DNA of 41,482 nucleotides from Indiicoccus explosivorum (GCF_002167005.1 NZ_NHTN01000011.1:1-41482), one strand, 5' to 3'; counted from the stretch's first letter, positions 1-8,136 are shown. Notes: generated from the letters alone by a model not told the origin. Program-made: numbers and translations.

Positions 1-60
1 GATTTATGCGCGTTCGGCGGAATTTATGCGCGTTCAGCGGGATTTATGCGCGTTCAGCGC
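1..60. repeat. Three-copy 20-bp tandem array (ATTTATGCGCGTTC type)
   Basis: Three copies of a unit with core ATTTATGCGCGTTC start at 2, 22 and 42, so the period is exactly 20 bp. Only the last five or six bases of each unit vary slightly. The array touches the window edge and may continue to the left. No gene is visible between here and the terminator at 157. The layout (conserved core, short variable tail, about two helical turns per unit) matches the arrays at 8781 and 41105, although the core sequence differs. Confidence 0.8.
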
Positions 61-156
61 ACCGAATCAAATCCGCCTCCGGCACGACGCCCACAATCCG
101 CCCCTAACGCGCCGCCACTAACCCGCACCCAGCAAAACGGCACCCATAAAAAAGAA

Positions 157-196
157 GCCCGCGTCCGGCAATCCGCCGGACGCGGGCTTTCTTACA
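157..196 (-). terminator. Rho-independent terminator of the amino-acid ABC operon
   Basis: Read leftward, a long GC-rich stem (GCCCGCGTCCGGC pairing with GCCGGACGCGGGC) is followed by a T-rich run. It lies directly after the stop codon of the ABC ATPase gene, so it ends the leftward operon. Confidence 0.85.
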
Positions 197-203
197 CACG
201 CAT

Positions 204-926
204 TTACAGCACTTTTTCCAGGAAATCCCGCGCACGATCCGTTTTCGGATGATCGAAAAATTCGGTCGGCGTGCCTTCTTCGATCAGCACACCGTGATCC
301 AGGAACAGCACGCGGTCCGCGACTTCACGGGCGAAGCCCATTTCGTGCGTCACGACGAACATCGTCATGCCGGACTTCGCCAAGTCTTTCATGACATCAA
401 GCACTTCCTTGACCATTTCCGGGTCGAGCGCCGACGTCGGCTCATCGAACAGCATGAGATCCGGCTCCATCGCGAGCGCACGCGCGATGGCGACACGCTG
501 CTTCTGCCCGCCAGACAGGCTGGACGGGTAAGCATCCGCTTTTTCCGCCAGTCCGACACGCGCCAGCAAGGTCCGGGCCCGTTCCTGCGCCTCGGCTTTC
601 GACACACCGCTCACGGTCTGCGGAGCGTAAGTCAAGTTGTCGAGCACCGTCATGTGCGGGAACAGATGGAAATGCTGGAACACCATGCCGATGTGCGCGC
701 GCACTTTCTGGATGTTCGTTTTCGGGTCGGTCAGTTCCTGATCCCGGAAGATCACTTTGCCGGAAGTCGGGACTTCGAGCATATTGAGGCAGCGCAGGAA
801 CGTCGACTTTCCGGAGCCGGAAGGGCCGACGACGGCGATCACCTCACCTGCGTTTATTTCCGTATTGATGTCTTTCAGGACGACATTCTTGCCGAACTGT
901 TTGAAAAGATTTTCCGTTTTAATCAC
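204..926 (-). CDS. Polar amino-acid ABC transporter, ATP-binding protein (GlnQ/ArtM type)
   Basis: A 240-residue ATPase that would energise amino-acid uptake on the cytoplasmic face of the membrane. The Walker A motif GPSGSGKST is near residues 34-42, the signature LSGGQKQR is in the middle, and Walker B with the catalytic glutamate is in [12 protein letters not shown]. The family-typical H-loop (TH in VVTHEMGFA) follows. The length is normal for GlnQ-like proteins. The start is a GTG that overlaps the end of the permease gene by 8 nt, which suggests translational coupling. It is the last gene of a binding protein - permease - ATPase operon. The family is certain; the substrate (glutamine, arginine, cystine or other) cannot be told from sequence. 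Confidence 0.93.
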   Translation of the reverse strand: MIKTENLFKQFGKNVVLKDINTEINAGEVIAVVGPSGSGKSTFLRCLNMLEVPTSGKVIFRDQELTDPKTNIQKVRAHIGMVFQHFHLFPHMTVLDNLTYAPQTVSGVSKAEAQERARTLLARVGLAEKADAYPSSLSGGQKQRVAIARALAMEPDLMLFDEPTSALDPEMVKEVLDVMKDLAKSGMTMFVVTHEMGFAREVADRVLFLDHGVLIEEGTPTEFFDHPKTDRARDFLEKVL

Positions 927-1578
927 TTGCTCTCAGCCTCCGTTCCACTTGTCTGCCGAGGATGGTCAGCCCCATCACCATGACCCAGTAGATGGCGCCG
1001 ACCAGCAGGAGCGGCTCGAAATTGCGGTACAGTTCCGCGCCGACGACTTGCGCGCGGCGCATCAGGTCCAAGTATCCGATGACGGATACGAGCGCCGATT
1101 CCTTCGTCAGCGTGATGAATTCGTTCATCAGGGCAGGGAGGATGTTCTTGAACGCCTGCGGCAGGATGATGTCTTTCATCATGGCGCGGTACGGGACGCC
1201 GAGCGCCTGCGCGGCTTCCACCTGCCCGCGGTCGACCGCATTGATCCCCGCGCGGATGATTTCCGAAATGTAGGCGGCCGAGTTCAGCCCGAACGCGAGA
1301 ACGGCCGACAGGAATGCGCTGATGTCATAACCGGTCAGCTGCGGTACGGCGAAATAAATGATCATCAGCTGCAGCAGGAGCGGCGTGCCGCGGAACACCG
1401 ACGTATAAGCGTCGGCGAACCAGCGGAGAAACCGGCTGCTGCCGATCTTGCACAGAGCGAGCAGGACGCCGAGCACCGAGCCGAAAATGAGAGCCACAAT
1501 AACGAACCGCAATGTCGCCCATATTCCGGCAAAAATGAACGGAAGAAACGGTCCAAGCTGCGAAAAATCAAGATTCAT
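919..1578 (-). CDS. Polar amino-acid ABC transporter, permease (HisM/GlnP type)
   Basis: A 219-residue integral membrane permease. Several hydrophobic segments are visible, starting with one at about residues 13-40. The EAA loop that contacts the ATPase is recognisable in [20 protein letters not shown] near residue 141. It lies 40 bp after the binding-protein gene and overlaps the ATPase gene by 8 nt, so the three form one operon. The ribosome binding site before the ATG is weak (AAAGGTG), which fits coupling to the upstream gene. The HisM/GlnP-type permease family is clear; the transported amino acid is not. Confidence 0.92.
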   Translation of the reverse strand: MNLDFSQLGPFLPFIFAGIWATLRFVIVALIFGSVLGVLLALCKIGSSRFLRWFADAYTSVFRGTPLLLQLMIIYFAVPQLTGYDISAFLSAVLAFGLNSAAYISEIIRAGINAVDRGQVEAAQALGVPYRAMMKDIILPQAFKNILPALMNEFITLTKESALVSVIGYLDLMRRAQVVGAELYRNFEPLLLVGAIYWVMVMGLTILGRQVERRLRASD

Positions 1579-1618
1579 TCAGATACACACACCTTTTGCA
1601 GTGGATTTGACGGGCACA

Positions 1619-2398
1619 TCATTCGGTGAACCATTCATCTCTCAGTTCCTGCAGGTAGCCGCTTTCTTCCGCTTCCGCCAGGATGGCATTCACTTCTTCG
1701 GTGAGTTCACTGCCTTTCGGGAAAGCGATGGCGACACCCGGTGACTCGACCGTCGGATCTTCAAAGCCGGCAAGGCCCTGTTCCTCGATGAACCCGACCG
1801 CGGCCGTCGTATCCAGGTAAGCGGCGTCCACACGTCCGGCCAGCAGCTCCTGGATCATGAGGCCGGCGTCATCGATCGATTTGATGTCGATGTCCATGCC
1901 TTTTTCTTCCACGAGCCCTTCGATCGTCGTTTCCTGCATCGTGCCGAGCTGCACGGCGACCGTCTTGCCTTCCAGATCCCCGATGGAATCAATGCCGGCG
2001 TCCGGAAGCGTCAGGAACGTCTCCCCGGAATTGTGGTAGACCGTCGAAAAATCGACGTTCTCTTTGCGCTCATCCGTCGCGTTCATGCCGGCGAGCACCA
2101 TATCGACACGGCCCGCCTGCAGCGCGCCGACCAGTCCGTCGAACTTCATATCCGTGATTTCAAGCTCGCGGCCGAGTTCGTCCGCGATATACTGCGCGAG
2201 TTCGATGTCGAAGCCGACGAATTCACCTTCCGCATTGCGCGATTCGTAAGGCGGGTAATCCGCCGATGTCGCCATTTCGAGGACTTCCGTTTCTTCTTCT
2301 GCAGCTGCGGCACCGGTGTCCGCCGCCTCTTCTCCGCATGCGCCGAGCGCCAGTGTCAGTGCTGCCGCCCCTGCGAGCAGCCAGTTGTTTTTCACCAT
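1619..2398 (-). CDS. Amino-acid ABC transporter substrate-binding lipoprotein (copy 1)
   Basis: A 259-residue extracytoplasmic solute-binding protein of family 3. The N-terminus has a lysine-containing signal peptide ending in the lipobox LGAC, with Cys20 as the probable lipidation site. An acidic alanine/glutamate linker follows, then the SBP domain that begins at MATSADYPPYESRN. Motifs typical of polar amino-acid binders include VGFDIELAQYIADELG and the DMVLAGMNATDER stretch. It is first in the operon with permease and ATPase. A close paralogue lies just upstream on the same strand (2505-3293). The two probably feed the same permease with different or overlapping substrates; this is inferred from position and similarity only. 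Confidence 0.92.
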   Translation of the reverse strand: MVKNNWLLAGAAALTLALGACGEEAADTGAAAAEEETEVLEMATSADYPPYESRNAEGEFVGFDIELAQYIADELGRELEITDMKFDGLVGALQAGRVDMVLAGMNATDERKENVDFSTVYHNSGETFLTLPDAGIDSIGDLEGKTVAVQLGTMQETTIEGLVEEKGMDIDIKSIDDAGLMIQELLAGRVDAAYLDTTAAVGFIEEQGLAGFEDPTVESPGVAIAFPKGSELTEEVNAILAEAEESGYLQELRDEWFTE

Positions 2399-2447
2399 GA
2401 TGCAAATCTCCCATCTGTGTTGTTTTTAGCCGAATAAACCCGGCGAT

Positions 2448-2492
2448 GCCTTAAAAAAATAAGCCGGGCAAAGTCCGGCGACTCTGCCCGTC
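2448..2492 (-). terminator. Terminator between the two binding-protein genes
   Basis: Read leftward, a stem of CGGGCA pairing with TGCCCG is followed by GGCTTATTTTTTT. It separates the upstream paralogous binding-protein gene from the transporter operon. It may only partly stop transcription, which would give an excess of the first binding protein. Confidence 0.65.
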
Positions 2493-2504
2493 AGCTGTCC
2501 GGTT

Positions 2505-3293
2505 TTATTCCTCTGCCAGCCACTTTTCTTCCAGTTCAGCAAGATAGCCGCTCTCTTCGGCTTCCGCCAGCACTTCGTTCACGTCATCGACGAGATCGCT
2601 GCCTTTCGGGAAGGCGACCGCCATGCCCGGTGAACTTGTCGTCGGGTCATCGAATCCTTCGAGCCCCTGCTCTTCGATGTAGCCTTCCGCAACGGATTTA
2701 TCCATATAAGCCACATCGACGCGGCCGGTCAGCAGTTCCTGGATCAGAATGCCGGCATTATCGAGCGCTTTGATTTCGAAGTTCAAATCCTGTTCTTCGA
2801 GCAATTTGCGCGCGCCGTCTTCCTGAATGGTGCCGAGCTGAACGCCGACCGTCTTGCCTTCCAAGTCTTCGAGGGAATCGATGTCAGAGCCGGGCTGGGT
2901 CAGGAACATTTCACCGGAATGGTGGTACGGCGTGGAGAAGTCGACGTTCTGTTTCCGTTCGTCCGTCGCGCTCATGCCGGAGAGGACCATGTCGACACGT
3001 TCGCTTTGCAGGGCGCCGATGAGCCCGTCGAATTTCATGTCCGTGATTTCCAGTTCATAACCGAGTTCATCGGCGATGTAGTTGGCCAGATCGATATCGA
3101 AACCGACGAACTCACCTTCGGCATTTCGGGATTCGAACGGCGGAAAATCAGCTGATGTCGCCATTTCGAGCACTTCCGTTTCCGTTTCTTCAGCTGCGCC
3201 GTCCTCCGTGACCGCAGCTTCCTCTGCGCCGCACGCGCCGAGCGTCAGCGCGAAAGATGTCAGGCCGGCAGCCATCCATTTGTTTTTTATCAT
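2505..3293 (-). CDS. Amino-acid ABC transporter substrate-binding lipoprotein (copy 2)
   Basis: A 262-residue family 3 solute-binding lipoprotein that is highly similar to its downstream neighbour along its whole length. Both share the lipobox LGAC (Cys20), MATSADFPPFESRNAEGEF, the TDMKFDGL region and the C-terminal AEEASEESGYL-like helix (here AEAEESGYL). Differences are spread through the domain, so this is an old tandem duplication rather than a recent copy. It has a good ribosome binding site (GGGAGG) and its own sigma-A-like promoter at 3336-3364. A second binding protein next to one permease/ATPase pair usually widens or tunes substrate range. Confidence 0.92.
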   Translation of the reverse strand: MIKNKWMAAGLTSFALTLGACGAEEAAVTEDGAAEETETEVLEMATSADFPPFESRNAEGEFVGFDIDLANYIADELGYELEITDMKFDGLIGALQSERVDMVLSGMSATDERKQNVDFSTPYHHSGEMFLTQPGSDIDSLEDLEGKTVGVQLGTIQEDGARKLLEEQDLNFEIKALDNAGILIQELLTGRVDVAYMDKSVAEGYIEEQGLEGFDDPTTSSPGMAVAFPKGSDLVDDVNEVLAEAEESGYLAELEEKWLAEE

Positions 3294-3335
3294 GTATAAA
3301 TCCTCCCTTTATTGAATAAAAATTCGATAAAGTGA

Positions 3336-3364
3336 AGTTTAGCAGATTGGTCGTCCCTTGTGAA
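3336..3364 (-). promoter_or_regulatory. Sigma-A-type promoter for the binding-protein gene
   Basis: Read leftward, TTCACA (3359-3364) and TAAACT (3336-3341) are separated by exactly 17 bp. They lie about 45 bp before the ATG at 3293. This fits the vegetative promoter consensus with four or five matches in each box. Confidence 0.6.
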
Positions 3365-3415
3365 GGGGTTTTGTGTTTTTTTGAAATAAAATCCGAATAG
3401 CTATGTATAAGTTAT

Positions 3416-3445
3416 GCAGGCAGCCGGAGGACCGGCTGCCTGCAT
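3416..3445. terminator. Perfect hairpin after the acetamidase gene
   Basis: GCAGGCAGCCGG and CCGGCTGCCTGC form a perfect stem around a four-base loop, just downstream of the acetamidase stop codon. There is no clear T-run on the leftward strand, so termination efficiency is uncertain. Confidence 0.5.
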
Positions 3446-3453
3446 CCCTTCCT

Positions 3454-4761
3454 TTATTCCCGCTGGCGGTACTGGTTGTCCGCCAGTTCGTACAGCCCGG
3501 CGTTTTTCAAATAGTGCTCCGGCGCCAGGAATGTCACGGTGATGACGCCCGGATGCCGGCCGATCTCGATCGAGCCGGTGATGGTGGCGCGGTTCAGGAT
3601 TTCAGGGACCGGAACGCCGAACAGATCGGCCGCCCGCTGCAGTCCGTTGTCCGTGGCGTCGTTCAGCGTCGGGCCCGTCCCGATGAACGAAACGGGGAGG
3701 GATTCTTCGAGCGTCTGCACATTCCACTGCGCCGCCACTTTTGCGGCCGCCGCTTTTTCCTGGGCGGTGAACGGTTTGGCGGTATACGGCAGATCGTCCG
3801 GATGCGGCAGCAGGATCGGGCCGTCCAGTTTCACGCCTTTCAGCACATGCACCTGAAGATGGGTGATGCCGGATACATCGGTCGTATGGCCGGCGATTTC
3901 GCCGTCGCCCTGCATGGCGTGCATGTCGCCGAGATACACGCCGCCGCCCGGCACTTTCACGGGGCAGATCAGCGTCGCGCCCGCCCGGACGCGGCTGATG
4001 TCGAGATGCCCGTCGGTGCGGTGCTCGTCGAGTTCTTCCTGCGTGCTCGCATATTCATGCGGCGCGCCGACAAGGAACGAACCGAAATCCCCGGCATTGT
4101 GGGAATCCGGCGTCGGACGGGAAGGCGTCGTGCCGAGCTGGCCGAGGAACGGCCGCATGCGGGCGATGGTGCCGACGAGGTCATGCGGCGCGAACGTGAC
4201 GATCGGATTCTGCACCGAATGTTCCGGTGTCTTCATATACGCTTTGCCATCCCGGGCGATGGTCTCCGCGGCTTCCTTCGACAGCGTCACACCGACGTCG
4301 CCGTTTTCGCCGAAGAACATGGTGTAGCCGTTCGTGAACACGAACGGAGTGACGTTTTCCCCGCAGTTCGCGCAGCGGATGGAGTCATCGCCCGTGCCTT
4401 TAATAACCGTATCCGGGTACATCGTGCCGCAGCCCGGACACTTGACGGCGATGAACGGATCGCCGAGGAAGCGTCCTTCCACCGGCTGATCGTTGCCCGA
4501 CGAAGTGGCGCGGGACGTCACTTCGACCGTCTTGATCCGGATGGCGATGGCATCCCCCGGCTCGGCGCCTTCCACGTAGACCGGCTGCGTCACTTCATGG
4601 CCGCCCCGGATGCATGGCGTGATCATCGGCCCCCAGCAGCCCGGCGCCGTATGGGCGATGATGTGGCCGCCGTCTTTCACCGGCCCCAGCATGTCAAGCC
4701 CGGGATCCAGCACACCGTTCACGTACCGGTTCACGAGCAGCGTCTCTTGTGCAGTCTTCAT
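3454..4761 (-). CDS. Acetamidase/formamidase family protein with an inserted zinc ribbon
   Basis: A 435-residue member of the FmdA/AmdA family, which hydrolyses short amides such as formamide or acetamide to the acid and ammonia. Family signs are HTAPGCWGPMI near residue 37, GDAIAIRI, and the later PGGGVYLGDMHAMQGDGE motif with metal/active-site acid and histidine residues. A CxxC pair at residues 108-111 and another at 130-133 form a zinc-ribbon-like insertion in the N-terminal half. The start at 4761 is chosen because AAGGAGG lies 8 nt before it; a longer reading frame upstream has no ribosome binding site. The gene diverges from the acyl-CoA ligase. The amide substrate is unknown. Confidence 0.88.
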   Translation of the reverse strand: MKTAQETLLVNRYVNGVLDPGLDMLGPVKDGGHIIAHTAPGCWGPMITPCIRGGHEVTQPVYVEGAEPGDAIAIRIKTVEVTSRATSSGNDQPVEGRFLGDPFIAVKCPGCGTMYPDTVIKGTGDDSIRCANCGENVTPFVFTNGYTMFFGENGDVGVTLSKEAAETIARDGKAYMKTPEHSVQNPIVTFAPHDLVGTIARMRPFLGQLGTTPSRPTPDSHNAGDFGSFLVGAPHEYASTQEELDEHRTDGHLDISRVRAGATLICPVKVPGGGVYLGDMHAMQGDGEIAGHTTDVSGITHLQVHVLKGVKLDGPILLPHPDDLPYTAKPFTAQEKAAAAKVAAQWNVQTLEESLPVSFIGTGPTLNDATDNGLQRAADLFGVPVPEILNRATITGSIEIGRHPGVITVTFLAPEHYLKNAGLYELADNQYRQRE

Positions 4762-4794
4762 CCGAAGATCCTCCTTCAAAATGTAGTCGAATAA

Positions 4795-4850
4795 AGTATA
4801 GCATCATTTAATGTAAAATTCGTAAAATTCAATCCTTTTTTGTGTATAAT
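4795..4850. promoter_or_regulatory. Divergent promoter region, acetamidase / acyl-CoA ligase
   Basis: Leftward, TGCTATACT forms an extended -10 box (TATACT at 4795-4800) in front of the acetamidase gene. Rightward, TATAAT at 4845-4850 lies about 40 bp before the ligase start. Neither has a convincing -35 box. The region is very AT-rich compared with its surroundings. Confidence 0.45.
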
Positions 4851-4889
4851 GAATGAGTAATCATTTTTTTTGCGAGGGGGAATGGAAGA

Positions 4890-6386
4890 GTGTTTATTGC
4901 AGAGAAACTGGAACAGTTCGCGAGCCAGCAGCCGGATCAGCCGATCACGGTGTTCAACGGGAAGGTGACGAGTTACGGTGAACTGCACCGGAAAGCGTCA
5001 TCGCTCGCCCGTCACTTCCAGGACAAGGGGTATAAGACGGATGATATCGTCGCGCTTCTGCTGCCGAACTGCGACGATTTTTTGGTTTGCTACTATGCAT
5101 GTCAGATCGGCGGATTCACCGTGCTGCCGGTCAACACGAAGCTCGCGCCGAACGAAATCCGCTACATCCTCACCCATTCGGAAGCGCGCGGCCTTATTTA
5201 TGACCGTTCGTACCGGGAAATGCTCGATGGGATCCGGCCGGATCTGACGGCGCTGGAGGATGAAGCCGTGCGTGGGGAAGGGCTCGATCAGCTCATGGAG
5301 TCCGGCGATGAAGCGCTGCCTGTCGGACGGGAAGCGGACGATACGTCCGTCATTTTTTACACATCGGGGACGACCGGCAAACCGAAAGGTGTCATGCTGT
5401 CGAATAAAAACGTCGAAGCGGCTGCGGAAATCTGGTCGGCATCGATGGAAATGACAGCGGATGACCGGGTGCTCATCGTCGCGCCGTTATTCCATTGCGC
5501 GGCCAGCCACGTCTTCAGCATCCCGCTCATCCATAAAGGCGGGACGGTCGTGATCGAGGAAGGGTTTTCGCCGGAGCATAATTTGAGCGTGATGGAACAG
5601 GAGAAAGTGACGATCTTCTTCGGCGTGCCGGCGATGTACAGCGTGCTGCTCAACACGCCGCAGCTGGAAAAAACCGATCTGTCGTCGCTTCGTTTATTCA
5701 CCTACGGCGCCTCGCCGATGCCGTATGAACTCGTGAAGCGGGTGAAGACGCTGTTCCCGGACGTCAAAGTGCAGAACCTGTACGGCCAGACGGAAAACGC
5801 GCCGGCCGCGACAAGCCTGACGGATGAGTCGGCACTTGAGAAAATCGGCTCGGTCGGCAAACCGCTCCTCTATACAGGTGTACGGGTGGCGGACGAGGAA
5901 GGGAACGCGCTGCCGGTGGGCGAAGTCGGTGAAATCATCGTCAAAGGCCCGCAAGTGATGAAGGGCTACCTGAAGAACGAGGAAGCGACGCACCAGACGA
6001 TCCGCGACGGCTGGCTGTTTTCTGGGGATCTCGGCAAGTTCGATGAGGAAGGTTTCCTGTACATCGTCGACCGCAAGAAAGATATGATCATCCGCGGCGG
6101 CGAGAACATTTACCCGCTCGAAGTCGAGGAAGTGCTGTACGAAATGCCGGAAGTGCTCGAAGCGGCGGTCGTCGGCGTGCCGCACGAAGTGCTCGGTGAA
6201 GTGCCGAAAGCGTTCGTCGTCCTGAAAGAAGGGCAGAGCCTTGCGGAAGAAGAAGTGCTCGATTACTGCCGGGGCAAAATCGCCAACTACAAACTGCCGG
6301 CGGAAGTCGAATTCATCGGCACCCTGCCGCGGAACGCCAGCGGAAAAGTGCTCAAAACCGCACTGCGCGGCGAAGTCCGGGCGTGA
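4890..6386 (+). CDS. Long-chain fatty acid-CoA ligase (AMP-forming)
   Basis: A 498-residue adenylate-forming enzyme of the ANL superfamily that would activate a carboxylic acid to its CoA thioester. The phosphate-binding loop FYTSGTTGKPKGVMLSN is near residues 153-169. The A5-type motif YGQTENAP and the A7-type SGDLG are present. The C-terminal hinge DRKKDMIIRGGENIYP and the catalytic lysine region NASGKVLKTALR close the protein. Translation starts at a GTG after a GCGAGGGGG site; no better ATG exists. The next gene is a hydroxybutyrate dehydrogenase, separated by a palindromic repeat. Chain-length preference cannot be read from sequence; a medium-chain or aromatic acid ligase is possible. 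Confidence 0.88.
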   Translation: MFIAEKLEQFASQQPDQPITVFNGKVTSYGELHRKASSLARHFQDKGYKTDDIVALLLPNCDDFLVCYYACQIGGFTVLPVNTKLAPNEIRYILTHSEARGLIYDRSYREMLDGIRPDLTALEDEAVRGEGLDQLMESGDEALPVGREADDTSVIFYTSGTTGKPKGVMLSNKNVEAAAEIWSASMEMTADDRVLIVAPLFHCAASHVFSIPLIHKGGTVVIEEGFSPEHNLSVMEQEKVTIFFGVPAMYSVLLNTPQLEKTDLSSLRLFTYGASPMPYELVKRVKTLFPDVKVQNLYGQTENAPAATSLTDESALEKIGSVGKPLLYTGVRVADEEGNALPVGEVGEIIVKGPQVMKGYLKNEEATHQTIRDGWLFSGDLGKFDEEGFLYIVDRKKDMIIRGGENIYPLEVEEVLYEMPEVLEAAVVGVPHEVLGEVPKAFVVLKEGQSLAEEEVLDYCRGKIANYKLPAEVEFIGTLPRNASGKVLKTALRGEVRA

Positions 6387-6391
6387 AAAAT

Positions 6392-6432
6392 AGTGCCTGG
6401 CACCAATTGTCAGATAATTGGTGCCAGGCACT
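6392..6432. repeat. Palindromic GTGCCTGGCACC element, 17-bp arms
   Basis: AGTGCCTGGCACCAATT (6392-6408) and its exact complement AATTGGTGCCAGGCACT (6416-6432) flank a 7-base loop. Each arm contains the odd palindrome GGTGCC-N-GGCACC in part, so the element can fold in more than one way. The same core occurs at 12824-12883 and 28874-28888. It lies between the ligase and dehydrogenase genes and may attenuate read-through, but has no T-run. Confidence 0.85.
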
Positions 6433-6459
6433 CCCTGAGAAGTGACAGGAGGAGATGCT

Positions 6460-7224
6460 GTGAAAGGGAAAGTGTTGTTCATAACAGGAGCTGCCCGCGG
6501 CATCGGATTCGATATTGCGAAATCGTTCGCGGATGCGGGTGCGAACGTAGTGCTGTCGGATTTGGATCAGGAAGCGGCGGAGCGCGCCGCTGCGGCATGC
6601 GGCCACCATGTACGCGGCATCGTTTGCGATGTGACGAAAGAAAAAGACATCCGGGGCGCCATCGATTACACCGTGAAGGAATTCGGCCGCATCGATGTCC
6701 TGATCAACAATGCGGGCATGCAGTATGTCTCGTATATCGAGGATTTTCCGGTGGAGAAGTTCGAGCTGCTCGTGAAGATCATGCAGACAGCTCCGTTCAT
6801 TGCGATGAAATATGCACTGCCGCACATGAAAAAGCAGCAGTCCGGCCGCATCCTCAACATGGCTTCCATAAACGGACTGATCGGTTTTGCCGGAAAGGCC
6901 GCCTATAATTCCGCCAAGCACGGCGTGATCGGTCTCACGAAAGTGGCGGCGCTCGAAACGGCGGCGGACGGAATCACCGTGAATTCGATTTGTCCGGGCT
7001 ATGTCGACACGCCGCTCGTCCGCGGCCAGTTCGATGACTTGGCGAAAACCCGCAACATTCCAGTGGAAAAGGTGCTGGAAGAGGTGCTGTACCCGCTGAT
7101 CCCTCAAAAACGGCTGCTGGATGTGCAGGAAATCACGGACCTTGCCTTATTCCTGGCAAGCGATGCCGCAAAAGGCATGACCGGTCAGGCTGTGGTCCTG
7201 GACGGCGGCTATACAGTGCAATAA
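6460..7224 (+). CDS. 3-hydroxybutyrate dehydrogenase (SDR family)
   Basis: A 254-residue short-chain dehydrogenase. The NAD-binding glycine motif TGAARGIG is at residues 9-16, NNAG is in the middle, and the catalytic YxxxK is in YNSAKHG. The CPGYVDTPLVRGQ segment and the later YPLIPQKRLLD segment are typical of 3-hydroxybutyrate dehydrogenases, which interconvert 3-hydroxybutyrate and acetoacetate with NAD. The start is the GTG at 6460, 5 nt after AGGAGGAG; a longer frame from 6442 would include the ribosome binding site. Together with the preceding acyl-CoA ligase it suggests use of hydroxybutyrate or short acids. A related oxidoreductase of unknown substrate is the alternative. Confidence 0.85.
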   Translation: MKGKVLFITGAARGIGFDIAKSFADAGANVVLSDLDQEAAERAAAACGHHVRGIVCDVTKEKDIRGAIDYTVKEFGRIDVLINNAGMQYVSYIEDFPVEKFELLVKIMQTAPFIAMKYALPHMKKQQSGRILNMASINGLIGFAGKAAYNSAKHGVIGLTKVAALETAADGITVNSICPGYVDTPLVRGQFDDLAKTRNIPVEKVLEEVLYPLIPQKRLLDVQEITDLALFLASDAAKGMTGQAVVLDGGYTVQ

Positions 7225-7226
7225 AA

Positions 7227-7266
7227 AACGGATGGCTGCCGAATGAATCGATGGCCATCCGTTTTG
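7227..7266. terminator. Shared terminator between converging genes
   Basis: AAAACGGATGGC and GCCATCCGTTTT pair around a short loop with A/T runs on both sides, so the hairpin can end the rightward dehydrogenase and the leftward HAD phosphatase transcripts. Confidence 0.8.
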
Positions 7267-7926
7267 TCAGAGAACTTCCCATCCGCGTTCAGCGGCGATC
7301 GCCCGCAGCCGGTCATCCGGCCGGACCGCCACGGCGTGGCCCGCAAGTTCGAGGATCGGCAGGTCGGAAACGCTGTCGCTGTACGCAAAACTTTCACGCC
7401 AGTCGATTTGCCGGTCGCCGAGCACCGCGTTGATTTCCTCGATTTTCCGTTCGGACTGGATATGCCGGACAGGCGACCGCTTATCGAGCGCGCCGTTCGG
7501 ATAGGCGACGTGCGTCCCGATCACTTGATCGACCGGCAATTCTTCTGTCGCCGCCTCCAGAAGGGGCGTGAAGGCACCGGAAACGAGCATGACGAAGTCT
7601 CCCTGATCGGCGTGCTGCCGCATCCGGTGGATGACTTCCGGGTTGAACCCGTCCTTCATTTTTTCCGCGACTTCTTGGAAATAACCGGTCAACTCCAGCT
7701 CCGGGAGTTCATGGAAGGCCGAGAGATACGCCTTCATGGAACGCTCCCGCATGACGGGTTCCGGGACGATTTTCAGTTTGTATCCGAGGTAAGGGGGCAT
7801 GATGGCCCGGTAGAATGCTTTATAGCGGTTTTTGTGCGTCGGGTGGTGTTTGAGATGGCTCATCAGCAGGTCGAACGTCTCGCCTGCGTACAGCGTCCCG
7901 TCAAAATCGAATATGGCCGCGCGCAT
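7267..7926 (-). CDS. HAD-superfamily phosphatase (subclass IB, SerB-like)
   Basis: A 219-residue phosphatase-like protein. The nucleophile motif I, FDFDGTLYAGE, lies at residues 5-15, motif II is LVSGAF near residue 113, and motif III/IV is AYSDSVSDLPIL near residue 180. The cap region between motifs I and II is alpha-helical, as in HAD-IB enzymes that act on phosphoserine-like small molecules. The start at 7926 follows AAAGGAG by about 8 nt; a frame extended to 7950 has no ribosome binding site. It stands alone between two terminators. The substrate is not known. Confidence 0.85.
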   Translation of the reverse strand: MRAAIFDFDGTLYAGETFDLLMSHLKHHPTHKNRYKAFYRAIMPPYLGYKLKIVPEPVMRERSMKAYLSAFHELPELELTGYFQEVAEKMKDGFNPEVIHRMRQHADQGDFVMLVSGAFTPLLEAATEELPVDQVIGTHVAYPNGALDKRSPVRHIQSERKIEEINAVLGDRQIDWRESFAYSDSVSDLPILELAGHAVAVRPDDRLRAIAAERGWEVL

Positions 7927-7957
7927 GCAATCACTCCTTTCCCCTATCATACCAAAA

Positions 7958-8003
7958 AGCGGCTGTCCGGGAAGCCGTAACCCGACTTCCGGACAGCCGC
8001 TCT
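7958..8003 (-). terminator. Terminator after the small hydrophilic protein gene
   Basis: AGCGGCTGTCCGG and CCGGACAGCCGCT form a long stem; read leftward it ends in CTTTTT. It separates the 8008-8136 gene from the HAD phosphatase gene. Confidence 0.8.
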
Positions 8004-8007
8004 GCTG

Positions 8008-8136
8008 TTATTTCCGCTGATTTTCCTGCGGTTTCATATTGTTCTGCTGATCCGGTTTCCGTGCCTGGTCCTTGATCGACTGATTTTCCTGTTCCTGCTC
8101 TTTTTCATTATCAAAGAAGTCCTTTTTGTCGGCCAT
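8008..8136 (-). CDS. Small hydrophilic protein of unknown function (copy A)
   Basis: A 42-residue, strongly charged peptide rich in Q, E, K, D and N, without any hydrophobic segment. The start at 8136 is preceded by a strong AGGAGGG site, and a terminator follows, so it looks like a real one-gene unit. A longer frame running up to 8538 overlaps the cupin gene and is not credible. Its C-terminal half (QSIKDQARKPDQQNNMKP) closely matches the 70-residue protein at 14180-14392 (QSLEDQERLPDQQNRMKP), so the two form a paralogous pair. I do not recognise the family; composition suggests a disordered stress or spore-type protein, but that is a guess. Confidence 0.7.
   Translation of the reverse strand: MADKKDFFDNEKEQEQENQSIKDQARKPDQQNNMKPQENQRK

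Noticed and set aside
3403-4794. 463-residue rightward frame opposite the acetamidase gene
   Set aside because: Arginine- and histidine-rich shadow of a well-supported enzyme; no ribosome binding site.
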